DNA from: Sideroxydans sp.
GTDB taxonomy: Bacteria; Pseudomonadota; Gammaproteobacteria; Burkholderiales; Gallionellaceae
Assembly (NCBI GenBank): GCA_027310665.1
Contig: DAIDAJ010000005.1
Coordinates: 42,195 to 106,194, forward strand
DNA length: 64,000 nt
Direction: 5' to 3'
Positions 26,562 through 38,412 of the stretch are shown here, one piece after another. Position 1 is the stretch's first letter. The number at the start of each line of letters is the position of its first letter. Position numbers and translations under genes: made by a program. The notes under the pieces were generated by a model, which ran no database searches, was not told the origin of the DNA, and saw only the letters and a list, made by a program, of their open reading frames with translations.

Positions 26562-27336
26562 ATTCAGTCTGGTCGCGGTTTTCCTGGTCGGGTTGCTCGG
26601 CGGCGTGCATTGCCTTGGCATGTGCGGCAGCATCGTCGGCGTCTTCACCGCACAGGTACCGAAACCCCCTATCCAACTTTCCCCCGGGGGGAGACAGGGC
26701 GACCGGCTCTCCCTTCGGGAGAGGATAGGCTTGAAGGGAGGCGCGCGCTGGCCGTTCCACCTGGCCTACAGCAGCGGGCGCATCGCGAGCTATGCGATCG
26801 CCGGGGCATTGGTCGGCGCAGTGGGGCAGGCCGGCTTGCTGATGCGCGACGCGGTTCCCGTGCAACACTTGCTCTTTGCGTTGTCGAGCCTGATGCTTGT
26901 CATGCTGGGTTTGTATCTTGCCGGTGTATGGGGCGCGGTACGGCAGCTCGAACGGCTGGGCGGAAGCCTGTGGAAGCGCCTGCAGCCCTATACGACCAGG
27001 CTGTTGCCGGTCAACACGGTGCCGCGTGCGCTGGGGTTGGGCGTGCTGTGGGGCTGGCTGCCGTGCGGGCTGGTGTACAGCGTGCTGCTCACCGCCCTGG
27101 CCAGTGGCAGCGCGCTGCGGGGCGCGCTCATCATGCTGGCTTTCGGCCTGGGCACATTGCCGAACCTGATGGTGATCGGGCTGTTCTGGGAAAGCGCCAG
27201 AAGCTGGGTACAATCGCCGCGCGTGCGGCTATCGGCGGGGCTGCTGGTGGTGATGTTCGGCGTGTACGGATTGGCCAAGGTCGGATACACATTTTATACA
27301 AACGGATGGAGTGGTAGCTGTCATGTCCCTGCATAA
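26554..27336 (+). CDS. TauE/SafE-like (urease accessory UreH-domain type) membrane protein
   Basis: 260 residues, six to seven membrane segments. The N-terminus has GGVHCLGMCGSIVG, a Cys/His motif conserved in the SafE/UreH-domain family often found beside copper and cbb3 oxidase assembly genes. GWLPCGLVYS is a second conserved Cys motif. Substrate is unknown; metal or sulfur-compound transfer is the family expectation. Residues about 37-66 are encoded by a REP-like palindrome (26666-26740) and fall in the loop after helix 1. It overlaps bioD (8 bases) and the SCO gene (14 bases), so it rides on the bio transcript. Confidence 0.75.
   Translation: MVEFSLVAVFLVGLLGGVHCLGMCGSIVGVFTAQVPKPPIQLSPGGRQGDRLSLRERIGLKGGARWPFHLAYSSGRIASYAIAGALVGAVGQAGLLMRDAVPVQHLLFALSSLMLVMLGLYLAGVWGAVRQLERLGGSLWKRLQPYTTRLLPVNTVPRALGLGVLWGWLPCGLVYSVLLTALASGSALRGALIMLAFGLGTLPNLMVIGLFWESARSWVQSPRVRLSAGLLVVMFGVYGLAKVGYTFYTNGWSGSCHVPA
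26666..26740. repeat. REP-like palindrome inside the TauE/SafE-like gene
   Basis: The left part CCCCTATCCAACTTTCCCCC pairs loosely with GGATAGGCTTGAAGGG. An internal hairpin CTCTCCCTTCGGGAGAG is perfect. It is read in frame as a Pro/Gly/Arg-rich loop of the membrane protein. It resembles the elements at 980, 24166 and 61268. Confidence 0.6.
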
Positions 27337-27910
27337 GCTGTTGCTGTTCTCATTGCTGTCCCTGCTTGCCGCGTGCGGCGAGCAGACCCTGCCGTCGCCA
27401 TTCCAGGCCAGCGACGTGAGTGCGAAGTATGCACAAGCGGATTTTCACCTGAACGATGCAGCCGGGAAGCCGGTCAGCCTGGAGGATTTTCGCGGCAAGG
27501 TCGTGGTGCTGTTCTTCGGATATACGCATTGCCCGCAGGTGTGCCCGACCGAACTTGCCGATCTGGCGCAGATGATGCGCACATTGGGCAAAGATGCGGA
27601 CAGGGTGCAGGTGCTGTTCATCACGCTCGACCCCGAACGGGATACACCGGACCTGCTGGCGAAATATCCGGCGGCGTTCTACCCGACTTTCAAGGGACTG
27701 TCCGGCGATAGTGCGGCGATCGCACAAGCCGCGAAGGCATTCGGCGTGACCTACGAGAAACACGCGAACAAGAATGGCGGATACGATCTGGACCATTCGG
27801 CCGGGACCTATTTCATCGCGCCGAGGGGCCGGCCGATCCTGCTGTCGCCCTTCTGGCAGCATTCCGATACGTGGGTGCAGGACGTCAGGCTATTGCTGGC
27901 ATTCAGATGA
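27323..27910 (+). CDS. SCO1/SenC family copper protein, lipoprotein
   Basis: 195 residues. Lipobox LLAAC (Cys18) predicts membrane anchoring. The thioredoxin-fold motif is CPQVC (C70, C74), with a distal His in YDLDHSAGTYFI completing the copper site of SCO proteins. These proteins deliver copper to cytochrome oxidase CuA or reduce its thiols in the periplasm. ATG 27323 gives a normal signal sequence. It overlaps both neighbours, the membrane protein by 14 bases and the histidine kinase by 4. Confidence 0.9.
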   Translation: MSLHKLLLFSLLSLLAACGEQTLPSPFQASDVSAKYAQADFHLNDAAGKPVSLEDFRGKVVVLFFGYTHCPQVCPTELADLAQMMRTLGKDADRVQVLFITLDPERDTPDLLAKYPAAFYPTFKGLSGDSAAIAQAAKAFGVTYEKHANKNGGYDLDHSAGTYFIAPRGRPILLSPFWQHSDTWVQDVRLLLAFR

Positions 27911-29727
27911 GTTCGTTGATCGACCTGTTGCGGTTTGAACTGGACGAAAAGAATCTGCAGATACGCGCGGAGCAGGTTCGAGCCCGCATAGACAGCTATC
28001 CGCTGATGCTGGTTGCGGAATTCGTGCTGGCACCGATGCTGGCGATGCTGATGTGGGACCGGATCGCGCACGCCACGTTGCAGACATGGCTGGTGGCGGT
28101 CTATACCGTACATGCCATCGAGTATTATTTCTGGCGCCGTCGCGGCACACTCACCAAAACCGTTTTGCAGAATCTCGACTGGGATCGCACGTTCAGGCGT
28201 TTGACCGCGCTGGTCGCAATCACATGGGGCAGTGCGGGCGTGCTGATGTTCGTCTCCGGCGATCTGGCTTATCAGGCGCTGCTGATCTGCGTGGTGATGG
28301 GCATGTCGGCGGGCGCGGCGACCAGCAATCCGTTCCATCCTCCCTCGATGGTCATCTATCTGACGATCATGATCCTGCCGCTGCTGGGGCGGCTCGCATG
28401 GGAAAACGATACGACGCACTGGATACTGTTCGGCATGTTGGTCATGTTCTTCGCCTTCGTGCTCAAGTCCTCACTGGAACTGATTCGCACGTTTGAACAG
28501 TCGCAGCGGCGCAGGTTCGAGAACGAGCTTCTGGTGGGCGCCCTGCTGGAGCGGAAAAGGGATGCGGAAGCTTCGCGCCAGGCAGCGGAACAGGCCAATC
28601 AGGCAAAATCGAAGTTCCTTGCGACTGCCAGTCACGACTTGCGCCAGCCTTTGCAGGCATTGCGATTGTTCTCCGATGCCCTGCAGGATGCCGCCAGGGA
28701 AAAGGAGACGATCCGCATCGCCGAGCAGATCGGCAAATCGGTCAATGCCCTGGTCGACATGTTCGACGACCTGCTGGATGTCTCGCGCCTGGATGCGGGC
28801 ATCGTCGAGCCGCGCAAGCAGCATTTCATGCTGGGTTCCCTGTTCGACCGGATATACGGCGACTTTGCCCCGCTCGCCCAGGCAAAAGGGTTGAGCTTTC
28901 AGTTGCCACTCTGTAGCGGCAACGAGTGCGGCGCACAGAACCTGTGCAGTGTGGTGGTCTATAGCGATCCTTTCCTGCTTGAGCGCATGCTGCGCAACCT
29001 GATCTCGAATGCCATTCGCTATACCGATACCGGCGGCGTAGTCGTTCGCTGCACCTGCGGGGCCGGCATGGTCGGTCTGGAAGTCGCCGATACCGGCATC
29101 GGCATCCGGGCAGAGACCCTGCCGCACATCTTCGAGGAATATTATCAGGCCGACAATCCGCACCGCGACCGGCGCAGAGGACTGGGGCTGGGCTTGTCCA
29201 TCGTGCGCCGGATCGAAAACCTGCTGGAATGCAAAGTGCGGGTCAGTTCAATGCCGGGCGTGGGGTCGGTGTTCAGTTTCGAGGTTCCGACGGGCAATTC
29301 CGAAAACCTGGCACAGCCGTTCGTCATCACCCATTCGCAATATGACCTGAACGGCCGCGTCATCGCGCTCGTGGAAGACGATCCGGATATCCGCGATGTG
29401 ACTGCCGACCTCGTGGAACAATGGGGATGCACGGTGAAAGCCGGCGCATACGCCGAAGACGTCATGCGCAAGCTGGACATCGCCGGATTGAGACCCGATC
29501 TGCTGGTCTGCGATTTTCGCCTGCCCTATGGCATGACGGCCATTCATGTCATCAAGATGATGCGCGAACAATGGGGCAAGGACCTGCCTGTAGTGGTGCT
29601 GACCGGGGATACCGCCATCTCGACCCTGCAGGAGATACACGACAGCAACGCGGTCCTGCTGCACAAGCCGATCGCGCCGATGCGCTTGCGGGCGATGATG
29701 CATTTCGCCCTGCAAGGTGAAACATAG
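27907..29727 (+). CDS. Hybrid sensor histidine kinase with membrane sensor
   Basis: 606 residues. Five or six hydrophobic segments (about 32-195) form an integral sensor without a large periplasmic domain. Next come a short coiled coil, HisKA with phospho-acceptor His243 in SHDLRQ, HATPase (ADTGIGI, GLGLGLSIV, about 350-460) and a receiver domain (about 485-605) with D491/D492, phospho-Asp536 and Lys587. The LuxR-type regulator 55 bases downstream is the probable partner. Signal unknown. The first codon overlaps the SCO stop (ATGA), linking it to the copper-protein transcript. Confidence 0.9.
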   Translation: MSSLIDLLRFELDEKNLQIRAEQVRARIDSYPLMLVAEFVLAPMLAMLMWDRIAHATLQTWLVAVYTVHAIEYYFWRRRGTLTKTVLQNLDWDRTFRRLTALVAITWGSAGVLMFVSGDLAYQALLICVVMGMSAGAATSNPFHPPSMVIYLTIMILPLLGRLAWENDTTHWILFGMLVMFFAFVLKSSLELIRTFEQSQRRRFENELLVGALLERKRDAEASRQAAEQANQAKSKFLATASHDLRQPLQALRLFSDALQDAAREKETIRIAEQIGKSVNALVDMFDDLLDVSRLDAGIVEPRKQHFMLGSLFDRIYGDFAPLAQAKGLSFQLPLCSGNECGAQNLCSVVVYSDPFLLERMLRNLISNAIRYTDTGGVVVRCTCGAGMVGLEVADTGIGIRAETLPHIFEEYYQADNPHRDRRRGLGLGLSIVRRIENLLECKVRVSSMPGVGSVFSFEVPTGNSENLAQPFVITHSQYDLNGRVIALVEDDPDIRDVTADLVEQWGCTVKAGAYAEDVMRKLDIAGLRPDLLVCDFRLPYGMTAIHVIKMMREQWGKDLPVVVLTGDTAISTLQEIHDSNAVLLHKPIAPMRLRAMMHFALQGET

Positions 29728-29782
29728 AAGGCCTTGCCGGGAGTGGTATGATTGCGGGCGCTAAAGTATTGAGGGGTGAAAG

Positions 29783-30469
29783 ATGAAGATCAAGGTGCTG
29801 ATGGCGGATGACCATGCATTGTTCCGCGATGGCATGCACTATGTGCTGCAACAGCTTGCCGACGAAGTCGAAATTCTGGACTCGGGGAATTTCCAGGAGG
29901 CACTGCAGCTGGTACACGACAATCCCGATGTCGATCTCGCGCTGCTCGATCTGAACATGCCGGGGAGCGAGGGCGTTCCGTCCATACAGTTCTTCCATCT
30001 GCGCTATCCGGATATCCCGCTGGTTGTCGTATCCGGTTCCGATCATCGCGACGACATCGAGAGCGTGATGGAGTCGGGAGCGATGGGGTTCATCTCCAAG
30101 ATGTCGTCCAGCAAGATCATGCTGTCCGCGTTGCGCATGGTGCTGGAGGGCGGCATCTATCTGCCGCCGCAACTCCTGCAGCAGGCGATGAACAGCGTCG
30201 ACCAGGGCGAGACGCTGGTGAACAAGCGTTCGCAACGCGCCGCCAAGTTCGGCCTCACCTCGCGCCAGCTCGAAGTGTTGACCTATCTTGCCTCGGGTCT
30301 GGCGAACAAGGAGATCTCCAGGAAGATGAATCTGGCCGAGGGCACGGTCAAGATACACACGGCGGCGGTCTATCAGGCCCTGCATGTCAACTCGCGGCTG
30401 GAAGCAGTCAGCGCGGCACGACGCCTCGGATTCCTGCCGCCCGCCCCCAACGACGCCGAGGGAATTTGA
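29783..30469 (+). CDS. LuxR/NarL-family response regulator
   Basis: 228 residues. The receiver domain (1-120) has Asp9/Asp10 and phospho-Asp56 in LLDLNMPG. The C-terminal LuxR helix-turn-helix (about 155-215) reads [22 protein letters not shown] and then [18 protein letters not shown]. It should be phosphorylated by the hybrid kinase just upstream and regulate transcription. Ribosome-binding site GAGGGG precedes the start. TATGAT at 29747 with a G/C-rich discriminator may give it its own promoter. Its stop overlaps the ftsK start (TGATG). Confidence 0.92.
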   Translation: MKIKVLMADDHALFRDGMHYVLQQLADEVEILDSGNFQEALQLVHDNPDVDLALLDLNMPGSEGVPSIQFFHLRYPDIPLVVVSGSDHRDDIESVMESGAMGFISKMSSSKIMLSALRMVLEGGIYLPPQLLQQAMNSVDQGETLVNKRSQRAAKFGLTSRQLEVLTYLASGLANKEISRKMNLAEGTVKIHTAAVYQALHVNSRLEAVSAARRLGFLPPAPNDAEGI

Positions 30470-32742
30470 TGGCGCCACCCGAACGCCCCCGCCCTCCGTT
30501 GCCGGAAAGGCTGCTCGGCCTGTTGCGGGAATCGCGCTGGCTGCTGCTGGTGGCGGTGGCGCTCTACCTGATCCTCATCCTGATCGGCTATGACCGCGCC
30601 GATCCCTCCTGGTCGCATAGCGCGAGCGCGGCGATCACCCGCAATCCCGGCGGCGTGCTCGGTGCATGGCTGGCGGACGTGCTGCTCTACCTGTTCGGTT
30701 TTTCCGCCTGGTGGTGGGTCACGCTGATGTTGCAGCGCGTATGGGCCGGTTACCGCCGCATCCGTGCCGACAGCCTGTTCGATCAGCGCGCGCTATGGGT
30801 ATCCCTCCTGGGTTTTCTGGTGCTGCTGTTTGCGAGCAGCGCGCTGGAGGCCTTGCGCCTCTATACATGGAAGGTCGCGTTGCCGCTGGCACCCGGCGGC
30901 ATGCTGGGCGCGGTGATGGGCAGCGGCCTTTCGCATGTGCTGGGATTCACTGGTGCCACCCTGTTCCTGCTGGCATTGATGGTGGTCAGCTTCAGCCTCT
31001 ACACCGGCTTGTCCTGGCTCAGGCTCGCAGACTGGCTGGGCGGTGTGCTGGAGAACGCCTGGTTGTGGGCGCGCAATACCTGGCAGACCCGGCAGGACAA
31101 GCGCATCGGCGCCCAGGCGATGCAGGAACGCAGCGTGGTGGTGGAAGAGGAAAAGAAGCGCGTGGAAGAGCACGAGCCCATCCACATCGAGATGCCCGTG
31201 TACGAAGTGCCGCGCTCGACGCGTGTGCAAAAAGAGAAACAGGTCTCCCTGTTTGCCGATCTGCCGGATTCCGATCTGCCGCCATTGCATCTGCTCGATG
31301 AGGCGAAGCAGCAGGTCGAAGTGGTCTCCGCCGAGACGCTGGAATTCACCTCTCGCCTTATTGAACGCAAGCTCAAGGATTTCGGCGTCGAGGTCAAGGT
31401 GGTCGGTGCCTATCCCGGCCCCGTCATCACGCGCTACGAGATCGATCCCGCCGTCGGCGTAAAAGGCAGCCAGATCACCAACCTCGTGCGCGACCTGGCG
31501 CGCGCCCTGTCCGTGGTCAGCATCCGCGTGGTCGAGACCATACCCGGCAAGAGCTACATGGCGCTGGAACTCCCCAACCCGAAACGCCAGATCGTGCATC
31601 TCTCGGAGATACTCGGTTCCCAGGTCTATGCCGACATGCATTCGCCGCTGACCATGGCGATGGGCAAGGACATCTCCGGCAAGCCCGTGGTGGCCGACCT
31701 GGGCAAGATGCCGCATGTGCTGGTGGCAGGCACCACCGGTTCCGGCAAATCGGTGGCGATCAATGCCATGATCCTGAGCCTGCTGTACGAATCCACGCCG
31801 CAGCAGGTGCGACTGCTGCTGGTCGATCCCAAGATGCTGGAACTTTCGGTGTATGAAGGCATCCCGCACCTGCTGGCACCGGTGGTCACCGACATGCGCC
31901 AGGCCGCGTCCGCGCTCAATTGGGGCGTGCAGGAGATGGACAAGCGCTACAAGCTGATGTCGGCACTGGGTGTGCGCAACATCGCCGGTTACAACCAGCA
32001 GGTACGCGATGCCGTCAAAGCCGGGAAGCCGCTGACCAACCCGTTCACGATCACGCCGGAGAATCCAGAAGCGCTGGAAGAATTGCCGTTCATCGTGATC
32101 TTCATCGACGAACTCGCCGACCTGATGATGGTGGTGGGCAAGAAGGTGGACGAGCTGATCGCACGCCTGGCACAGAAAGCCCGCGCGGCAGGCATCCATC
32201 TGGTGCTTGCGACGCAGCGCCCCTCGGTCGATGTGATCACCGGGCTGATCAAGGCCAACGTGCCGACGCGCGTCGCGTTCCAGGTATCGAGCAAGATCGA
32301 TTCGCGCACCATTCTCGACCAGATGGGCGCGGAAGCGCTGCTGGGTCAGGGCGACATGCTTTACCTGCCGCCGGGCAGCGGCTATCCGCAGCGTGTACAC
32401 GGGGCGTTCGTTTCCGACCAGGAAGTGCACCGCGTCGCCGAACATCTCAAGGCGCAGGGCCAGCCGAACTATGTCGAGGGCGTATTGACGTCACTGGATG
32501 AAGCGGCCGAGGGTGAATACGATGGTGGTGGCGGAGATGCCGAAGCCGATGCGCTGTACGACCAGGCTGTGGAGATCGTGCTGAAAACGCGCCGTCCTTC
32601 CATTTCGCTGGTGCAGCGCCATCTGCGCATCGGCTACAACCGAGCCGCGCGCCTGATCGAAGCGATGGAAAAAGCCGGACTGGTTTCGCCCATGCAAAGC
32701 AACGGCAACCGCGAAGTACTTGCACCCAATCGAGAAGGGTGA
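30469..32742 (+). CDS. ftsK: DNA translocase FtsK
   Basis: 757 residues: four membrane helices in about 20-190, a short linker (shorter than in E. coli, as in many betaproteobacteria), the motor with Walker A GTTGSGKS at 421-428, Walker [14 protein letters not shown], and the C-terminal gamma winged helix (from [14 protein letters not shown]). It moves chromosome ends toward XerCD/dif at the septum. ATG 30469 is used rather than TTG 30466. The last codons (Arg-Glu-Gly-stop) already belong to a 7-bp-period palindrome. Confidence 0.96.
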   Translation: MAPPERPRPPLPERLLGLLRESRWLLLVAVALYLILILIGYDRADPSWSHSASAAITRNPGGVLGAWLADVLLYLFGFSAWWWVTLMLQRVWAGYRRIRADSLFDQRALWVSLLGFLVLLFASSALEALRLYTWKVALPLAPGGMLGAVMGSGLSHVLGFTGATLFLLALMVVSFSLYTGLSWLRLADWLGGVLENAWLWARNTWQTRQDKRIGAQAMQERSVVVEEEKKRVEEHEPIHIEMPVYEVPRSTRVQKEKQVSLFADLPDSDLPPLHLLDEAKQQVEVVSAETLEFTSRLIERKLKDFGVEVKVVGAYPGPVITRYEIDPAVGVKGSQITNLVRDLARALSVVSIRVVETIPGKSYMALELPNPKRQIVHLSEILGSQVYADMHSPLTMAMGKDISGKPVVADLGKMPHVLVAGTTGSGKSVAINAMILSLLYESTPQQVRLLLVDPKMLELSVYEGIPHLLAPVVTDMRQAASALNWGVQEMDKRYKLMSALGVRNIAGYNQQVRDAVKAGKPLTNPFTITPENPEALEELPFIVIFIDELADLMMVVGKKVDELIARLAQKARAAGIHLVLATQRPSVDVITGLIKANVPTRVAFQVSSKIDSRTILDQMGAEALLGQGDMLYLPPGSGYPQRVHGAFVSDQEVHRVAEHLKAQGQPNYVEGVLTSLDEAAEGEYDGGGGDAEADALYDQAVEIVLKTRRPSISLVQRHLRIGYNRAARLIEAMEKAGLVSPMQSNGNREVLAPNREG

Positions 32743-32820
32743 AAGGGAGAAGGGGAAAGGGTAGAAGCCGCGGCGCGCGCAGGTTTTACCCTTCGCTCTT
32801 CCCTCTTCTCCCTTTCCCAT
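32734..32820. repeat. 7-bp-period palindrome (GAAAGGG type)
   Basis: The left arm is GAAGGGT, GAAAGGG, AGAAGGG, GAAAGGG in tandem (32734-32761). The right arm is the complementary TTCCCTC, TTCTCCC, TTTCCCA-type series (about 32795-32820). The spacer is GC-rich with GCCGCGGCGCGCGC. It contains the ftsK stop codon and fills the ftsK-lolA gap. Same period and layout as 5970-6045 and 48158-48245 but unrelated sequence. Confidence 0.75.
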
Positions 32821-32839
32821 TAACTCACAGGTTTGGAAT

Positions 32840-33454
32840 ATGTTAAGAAAATCACTCATCACACTTTTATTGCTTGCATCGACAACCGCGCATGCGAGTG
32901 CCATCCAGAGGCTCCATACCTTCGTCGTGTCGACGCATTCGGCGCAGGCAGACTTCACGCAGGAAGTGCTGGACAAGAACGGCAAGCGCATCCAGAGCGC
33001 TTCCGGCACCATGCAGTTCGAACGCCCCGGACGGTTCCGCTGGGTCTACAAAAAGCCGTATGAACAGCTCATCGTCGGCGACGGCAAGAAATTCTGGATG
33101 TATGACACCGACCTGAACCAGGTCACGGTCAAGAAGCTGGATGCCGCGCTGGGCAGCAGCCCGGCGGCGCTGCTCTCCGGCAACAACGAGATCGAGCGCG
33201 ACTTTGTGCTCAAGGACATCGAGGATCGCGATGGCCTGGAATGGTTGCAGGCCACCCCGAAATCGGCCGAGACGACTTTCCAGAAGATACTCATGGCTTT
33301 CAACGCCAAGTCCGAACTGATGGTGATGGAATTGCACGATGCCTTCGGCCATCACACGGTGTTGCGTTTTTCCGCGTTGAAAAGCAATCCGGCTTTCGGG
33401 GCGCAGCAGTTCAAGTTCGTGCCGCCCAAAGGTGCGGACGTGCTGGGCGAGTAA
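32840..33454 (+). CDS. lolA: Outer-membrane lipoprotein carrier LolA
   Basis: 204 residues with signal peptide MLRKSLITLLLLASTTAHA (1-19). The mature part has the LolA motifs QADFTQEVLDKNGKRIQSASG, FERPGRFRWVYKKPYEQLIV and DGKKFWMYDTDLNQV. It shuttles lipoproteins through the periplasm from LolCDE to LolB. In this window MshL, SCO and the LPP20-like lipoprotein would be clients. It shares its last base with the rarA start (TAATG), and ftsK-lolA-rarA-serS is a common proteobacterial order. Confidence 0.95.
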   Translation: MLRKSLITLLLLASTTAHASAIQRLHTFVVSTHSAQADFTQEVLDKNGKRIQSASGTMQFERPGRFRWVYKKPYEQLIVGDGKKFWMYDTDLNQVTVKKLDAALGSSPAALLSGNNEIERDFVLKDIEDRDGLEWLQATPKSAETTFQKILMAFNAKSELMVMELHDAFGHHTVLRFSALKSNPAFGAQQFKFVPPKGADVLGE

Positions 33455-34769
33455 TGAGCAGCGGGGACCTGTTTGCGCCTAACCAGCCCGCCGCACCCTT
33501 GGCCGAGCGGCTGCGCCCCGGACGCATCGACGAGGTCATCGGTCAGTCGCATTTGCTGGGCGAGGGCAAGCCGCTGCGCCTGGCGTTCCAGTCCGGCAAG
33601 CTGCATTCGATGATCCTGTGGGGGCCGCCGGGTGTGGGCAAGACCACGCTGGCGCGCCTGATGGCATCGGCTTTCGATGCCGAATTCGTGCCGCTGTCGG
33701 CGGTGCTGTCCGGCGTGAAAGACATCCGCGAAGCCATCGCGCAGGCCGAGCAGACCCTGCAGCAGAGCGGCCGCCACACCATCCTGTTCGTCGACGAAGT
33801 CCACCGTTTCAACAAGTCGCAGCAGGACGCCTTCCTGCCTTATGTGGAGCAGGGGCTGGTCACCTTCATCGGCGCGACCACCGAGAACCCCTCGTTCGAG
33901 TTGAACAACGCCCTGCTGTCGCGGGCGCAGGTGTATGTGCTGCAATCCCTTTCCGAGGCTGAGATGGGGCAGCTGTTCGAACGCGCTCGGGAGGTCGCGC
34001 TGCAAGGACTGGAGTTCGAGGCGGCAGCGAAGGAGCGCGTGATCGGCTATGCCGACGGCGACGCGCGCCGCCTGCTCAATGTGCTGGAGCAGTTGCAGAC
34101 CGCAGCCAACGTCGCGAAGTTGAGCAAGGTCGACACCAAATTCCTCGATGCCACGCTGGCGCAGAAGATGCGGCGTTTCGACAAGGGCGGCGAGGCGTTC
34201 TATGATCAAATCTCGGCGCTGCACAAGTCGGTGCGCGGCTCCAATCCCGATGCCGCCCTGTACTGGCTGGTGCGCATGCTCGACGGCGGCGCCGACCCGC
34301 GCTACCTGGCGCGGCGCATCGTGCGCATGGCTTGGGAAGACATCGGCCTGGCCGACCCTCGTGCCATCCAGTTGTGCAACGATGCCGCCGCCACCTACGA
34401 ACGGCTCGGGTCACCGGAAGGCGAACTGGCACTGGCCCAGGCCGTGCTCTACCTCGCCGTCGCGGCCAAGTCGAACGCCGGGTACGTCGCGTATAATGCC
34501 GCCCGCGCCTTTGTCAGTCAGGACGGCTCGCGCGAAGTGCCGCTGCACTTGCGCAACGCGCCGACCAAACTGATGAAACAGCTGGATTACGGCAAGGATT
34601 ACCGTTACGCGCACGACGAGGCGGATGGTTATGCGGCGGGCGAGAATTACTTCCCCGACGGTATGCCGGAAGTGAGTTTCTATCAGCCTACCGAGCGCGG
34701 GCTGGAGGCGAAGATTGCGGAGAAGTTGGCGCATCTGCGTGAGCTGGATGCGAAAGCGAAAAACAAGAA

Positions 34770-34773
<4 letters not shown>
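33454..34773 (+). CDS. rarA: Replication-associated recombination AAA ATPase
   Basis: 439 residues: N-terminal PLAERLRPGRIDEVIGQSHLLG, Walker A GPPGVGKT (57-64), Walker B ILFVDEVHRF, sensor FIGATTENPSFELN and the C-terminal tetramerisation region with YPNG-like EADGYAAGENYFPDGM. RarA/MgsA acts at stalled forks with SSB. The stop TAG (34771-34773) is the TAG of the TTAGCCACAGAG terminus of the CACAGAG element, exactly as for bioB. Confidence 0.95.
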
Positions 34774-36512
<1,739 letters not shown>

Positions 36513-36534
36513 TCCGCAAGGGGTATACCGTGAT

Positions 36535-36557
36535 TGTAAGGGGCTGAAGCCCCAACA
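36535..36557. repeat. Short palindromic repeat, inverted copy of 41381-41403
   Basis: TGTAAGGGGCTGAAGCCCCAACA folds as GGGGCT-GA-AGCCCC. Its reverse complement shares TGTTGGGGC and GCCCCTTACA with 41381-41403, differing in the loop. It lies in the 95-base gap between serS and the convergent mltF and could act as a weak bidirectional transcription barrier, though there is no T tract. Confidence 0.55.
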
Positions 36558-36607
36558 ACATGCGCGAGCCGGTGATCACCACGGACGGGGGTTTGATCGG
36601 TGATTTC

Positions 36608-37993
36608 CTAATTCATGAGGCTGCCGACAAAGCTTTTTTTCAAGACAGGCGGCAACTGATACAGATTTTGCTGCGCATCGAGGCGTTTCAGCATGTCCTG
36701 GTACAGGCGCACGGTCTCGACCAGGATCACTGCCTCGCCTCCGCGCGCCTTGCCCCGCTTTGCTTTCTTGTAGAACGAAGGGCGTGACAGCAAAGGCATC
36801 ATGCGTTTTACGTCGGCCCACACGTCTGGGTTCAATCCGGACTCGCTTGCCAGAATGCGTGCATCCTCCAGGTGTCCCATGCCCTGATTATAGGCGGCGA
36901 GGGCCATCCACAACCGGTCTTCGTCGCTGATGCGCAGCGGCAGCTGTTCCTTGAGCAATTGCAGGTAACGCGCCCCGGCGAGGATGCTGGCATGTGCATC
37001 GAGACGGTTTTCGACGTTCATGCGGTCGGCGGTTTCGTCTGTCAGCATCATCATGCCGCGCACATTGGTGTATGAGGTGGCATTCGGATTCCAATGCGAT
37101 TCCTGGTATGACAGCGCGGCAAGCAATTGCCATTCGATACCGGTGAGGTCGGCCGCTTCCTGGAACCAGTGCTTGTAATGCGGCAGCACGGTACGCGTCT
37201 GGGCGATGAAGGCTTCCGCATCCATCGCATCGAGCCGGTCATTGTGGCCGTAGTAGCGGTCGATCAGCTGGCGCAAGGAGCCGTCCTGCTTGATGCGGGC
37301 AAAGAATTGCTGTGCTTCGTCAAACAGTTTTGCATCGCCATCGACGGAGAAGGCCCAGGACATGTCCGAAGGCGAATCGATATCCAGGGCCACGCCCAGT
37401 TCGGGATAGTAATTCCGCGCCATCGCAAGCTGCTCTTCGTTCGCTACCGTGCAATCCAGTTCACCGTTGGCAACCTCTTCCAGCAGTTCGGCGGGTGACG
37501 TATTGCGCTGCGATCTCCAGCCCAGCCTGTCATGTTCGTGCCGTACCTCGCGCAGCGCCGCCTCTTGCGGCGATCCGGCAGCAACGGCCAGCTCGCGTCC
37601 ATCCAGTTCGTCCAGGTCGTCCGGTGTCGTCCCGTGGCAGATCAGCAGTTCTTCGAGCGATTGATAAGCCTTGCCGAAGCGCACCGCGTAATCGCTCGTG
37701 TTGCGGACGCCGGTCGCCAGGTGGGCCTTGTGGGCGGCCAGCGCAGGCAACGCCTGGTCGACCGGCAGCGGGACGATCTTCAGTTTCAGCTGCAACTGCC
37801 GGGCAAACTGTTCGGCCAGTTCGGTTTCAAAGGCGTTCTCGGTCTCCATTTCGGCAGGCGGAACGATGACCACCAGCTCGCCCTGATGCCAGTCCGGCAG
37901 GGGATTGACGGCGGTGGTTTTGATCCAGAGCCAGGCGCACAGCGCAAGGACGACCGCGAGTTGTAGTGGGAGCAAGCTGCGCATGGCGAACAT
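36608..37993 (-). CDS. mltF: Membrane-bound lytic murein transglycosylase F
   Basis: 461 residues. An N-terminal anchor (about 5-25) is followed by a periplasmic SBP_bac_3-like domain (about 38-250) and a C-terminal SLT domain (about 280-430) with catalytic Glu298 in LSYQESHWNPNATS and AYNQGMGHLEDA. MltF cleaves peptidoglycan glycan strands to 1,6-anhydro products, the N-domain being regulatory. Translation could start at 37993 or at the ATG three codons later; neither has a good ribosome-binding site. It is convergent with serS. Confidence 0.92.
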   Translation of the reverse strand: MFAMRSLLPLQLAVVLALCAWLWIKTTAVNPLPDWHQGELVVIVPPAEMETENAFETELAEQFARQLQLKLKIVPLPVDQALPALAAHKAHLATGVRNTSDYAVRFGKAYQSLEELLICHGTTPDDLDELDGRELAVAAGSPQEAALREVRHEHDRLGWRSQRNTSPAELLEEVANGELDCTVANEEQLAMARNYYPELGVALDIDSPSDMSWAFSVDGDAKLFDEAQQFFARIKQDGSLRQLIDRYYGHNDRLDAMDAEAFIAQTRTVLPHYKHWFQEAADLTGIEWQLLAALSYQESHWNPNATSYTNVRGMMMLTDETADRMNVENRLDAHASILAGARYLQLLKEQLPLRISDEDRLWMALAAYNQGMGHLEDARILASESGLNPDVWADVKRMMPLLSRPSFYKKAKRGKARGGEAVILVETVRLYQDMLKRLDAQQNLYQLPPVLKKSFVGSLMN

Positions 37994-38019
37994 TCTGCCC
38001 GAAAATCAAATGTTGCTGG

Positions 38020-38025
38020 TAAAAT
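38020..38025 (+). promoter_or_regulatory. Candidate -10 box for tRNA-Ser
   Basis: TAAAAT within TGGTAAAATGCGCGCC, 53 bases before the tRNA. Nearly the same string, TGGTAAAATCCGCGCC, lies before dnaE. A GC-rich discriminator after the -10 box is typical of growth-rate-regulated stable-RNA promoters. No convincing -35 box is at 16-18 bases. Confidence 0.35.
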
Positions 38026-38077
38026 GCGCGCCCTCGCGGTGCCGGGCATCATCGGTGCGCATTGCGGGGTAGTATCC

Positions 38078-38167
<90 letters not shown>

Positions 38168-38345
38168 GTTTGTGTTGCCCCCGCGGGCTCCGTTGCGGCA
38201 ACGGGTTGTCACCCATCGTTATCCGATATGCCCGATCAAGATGCCGCCAATTCAGCGGGTCACGGTGGCCGTCCATTCAAGCGAATTTATTGGCCTGTCC
38301 CCGGTTCTGAAGAATCGCCAGCAACTACCCCAGGGCAAATAAGCC

Positions 38346-38387
38346 CTGACGATCAGATTATGGTTCATGCCGGGTCTGACGATCAGA
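38346..38387 (+). promoter_or_regulatory. Two identical palindromic boxes 30 bp apart
   Basis: CTGACGATCAGA occurs at 38346-38357 and again at 38376-38387. The core CTGA-CGA-TCAG is a dyad. The 30-base centre spacing puts both on about the same DNA face. The second box ends 25 bases before the GGDEF-EAL start codon at 38413, overlapping where a promoter or leader must lie. An AGGGC/GCCCT hairpin is just upstream (about 38332-38347). The rest of the gap 38168-38345 shows nothing I recognise. Confidence 0.5.
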
Positions 38388-38412
38388 GAGGGAATCAAAA
38401 CAGGAACGCCAT

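Noticed and set aside
32867..33355. Antisense ORFs over lolA, dnaE, hyf and msh genes
   Set aside because: They mirror high-GC sense codon bias, lack starts with ribosome-binding sites and show no recognisable motifs.
38168..38215. Terminator after tRNA-Ser
   Set aside because: CCGTTG-CGG-CAACGG can fold, but there is no following T tract.
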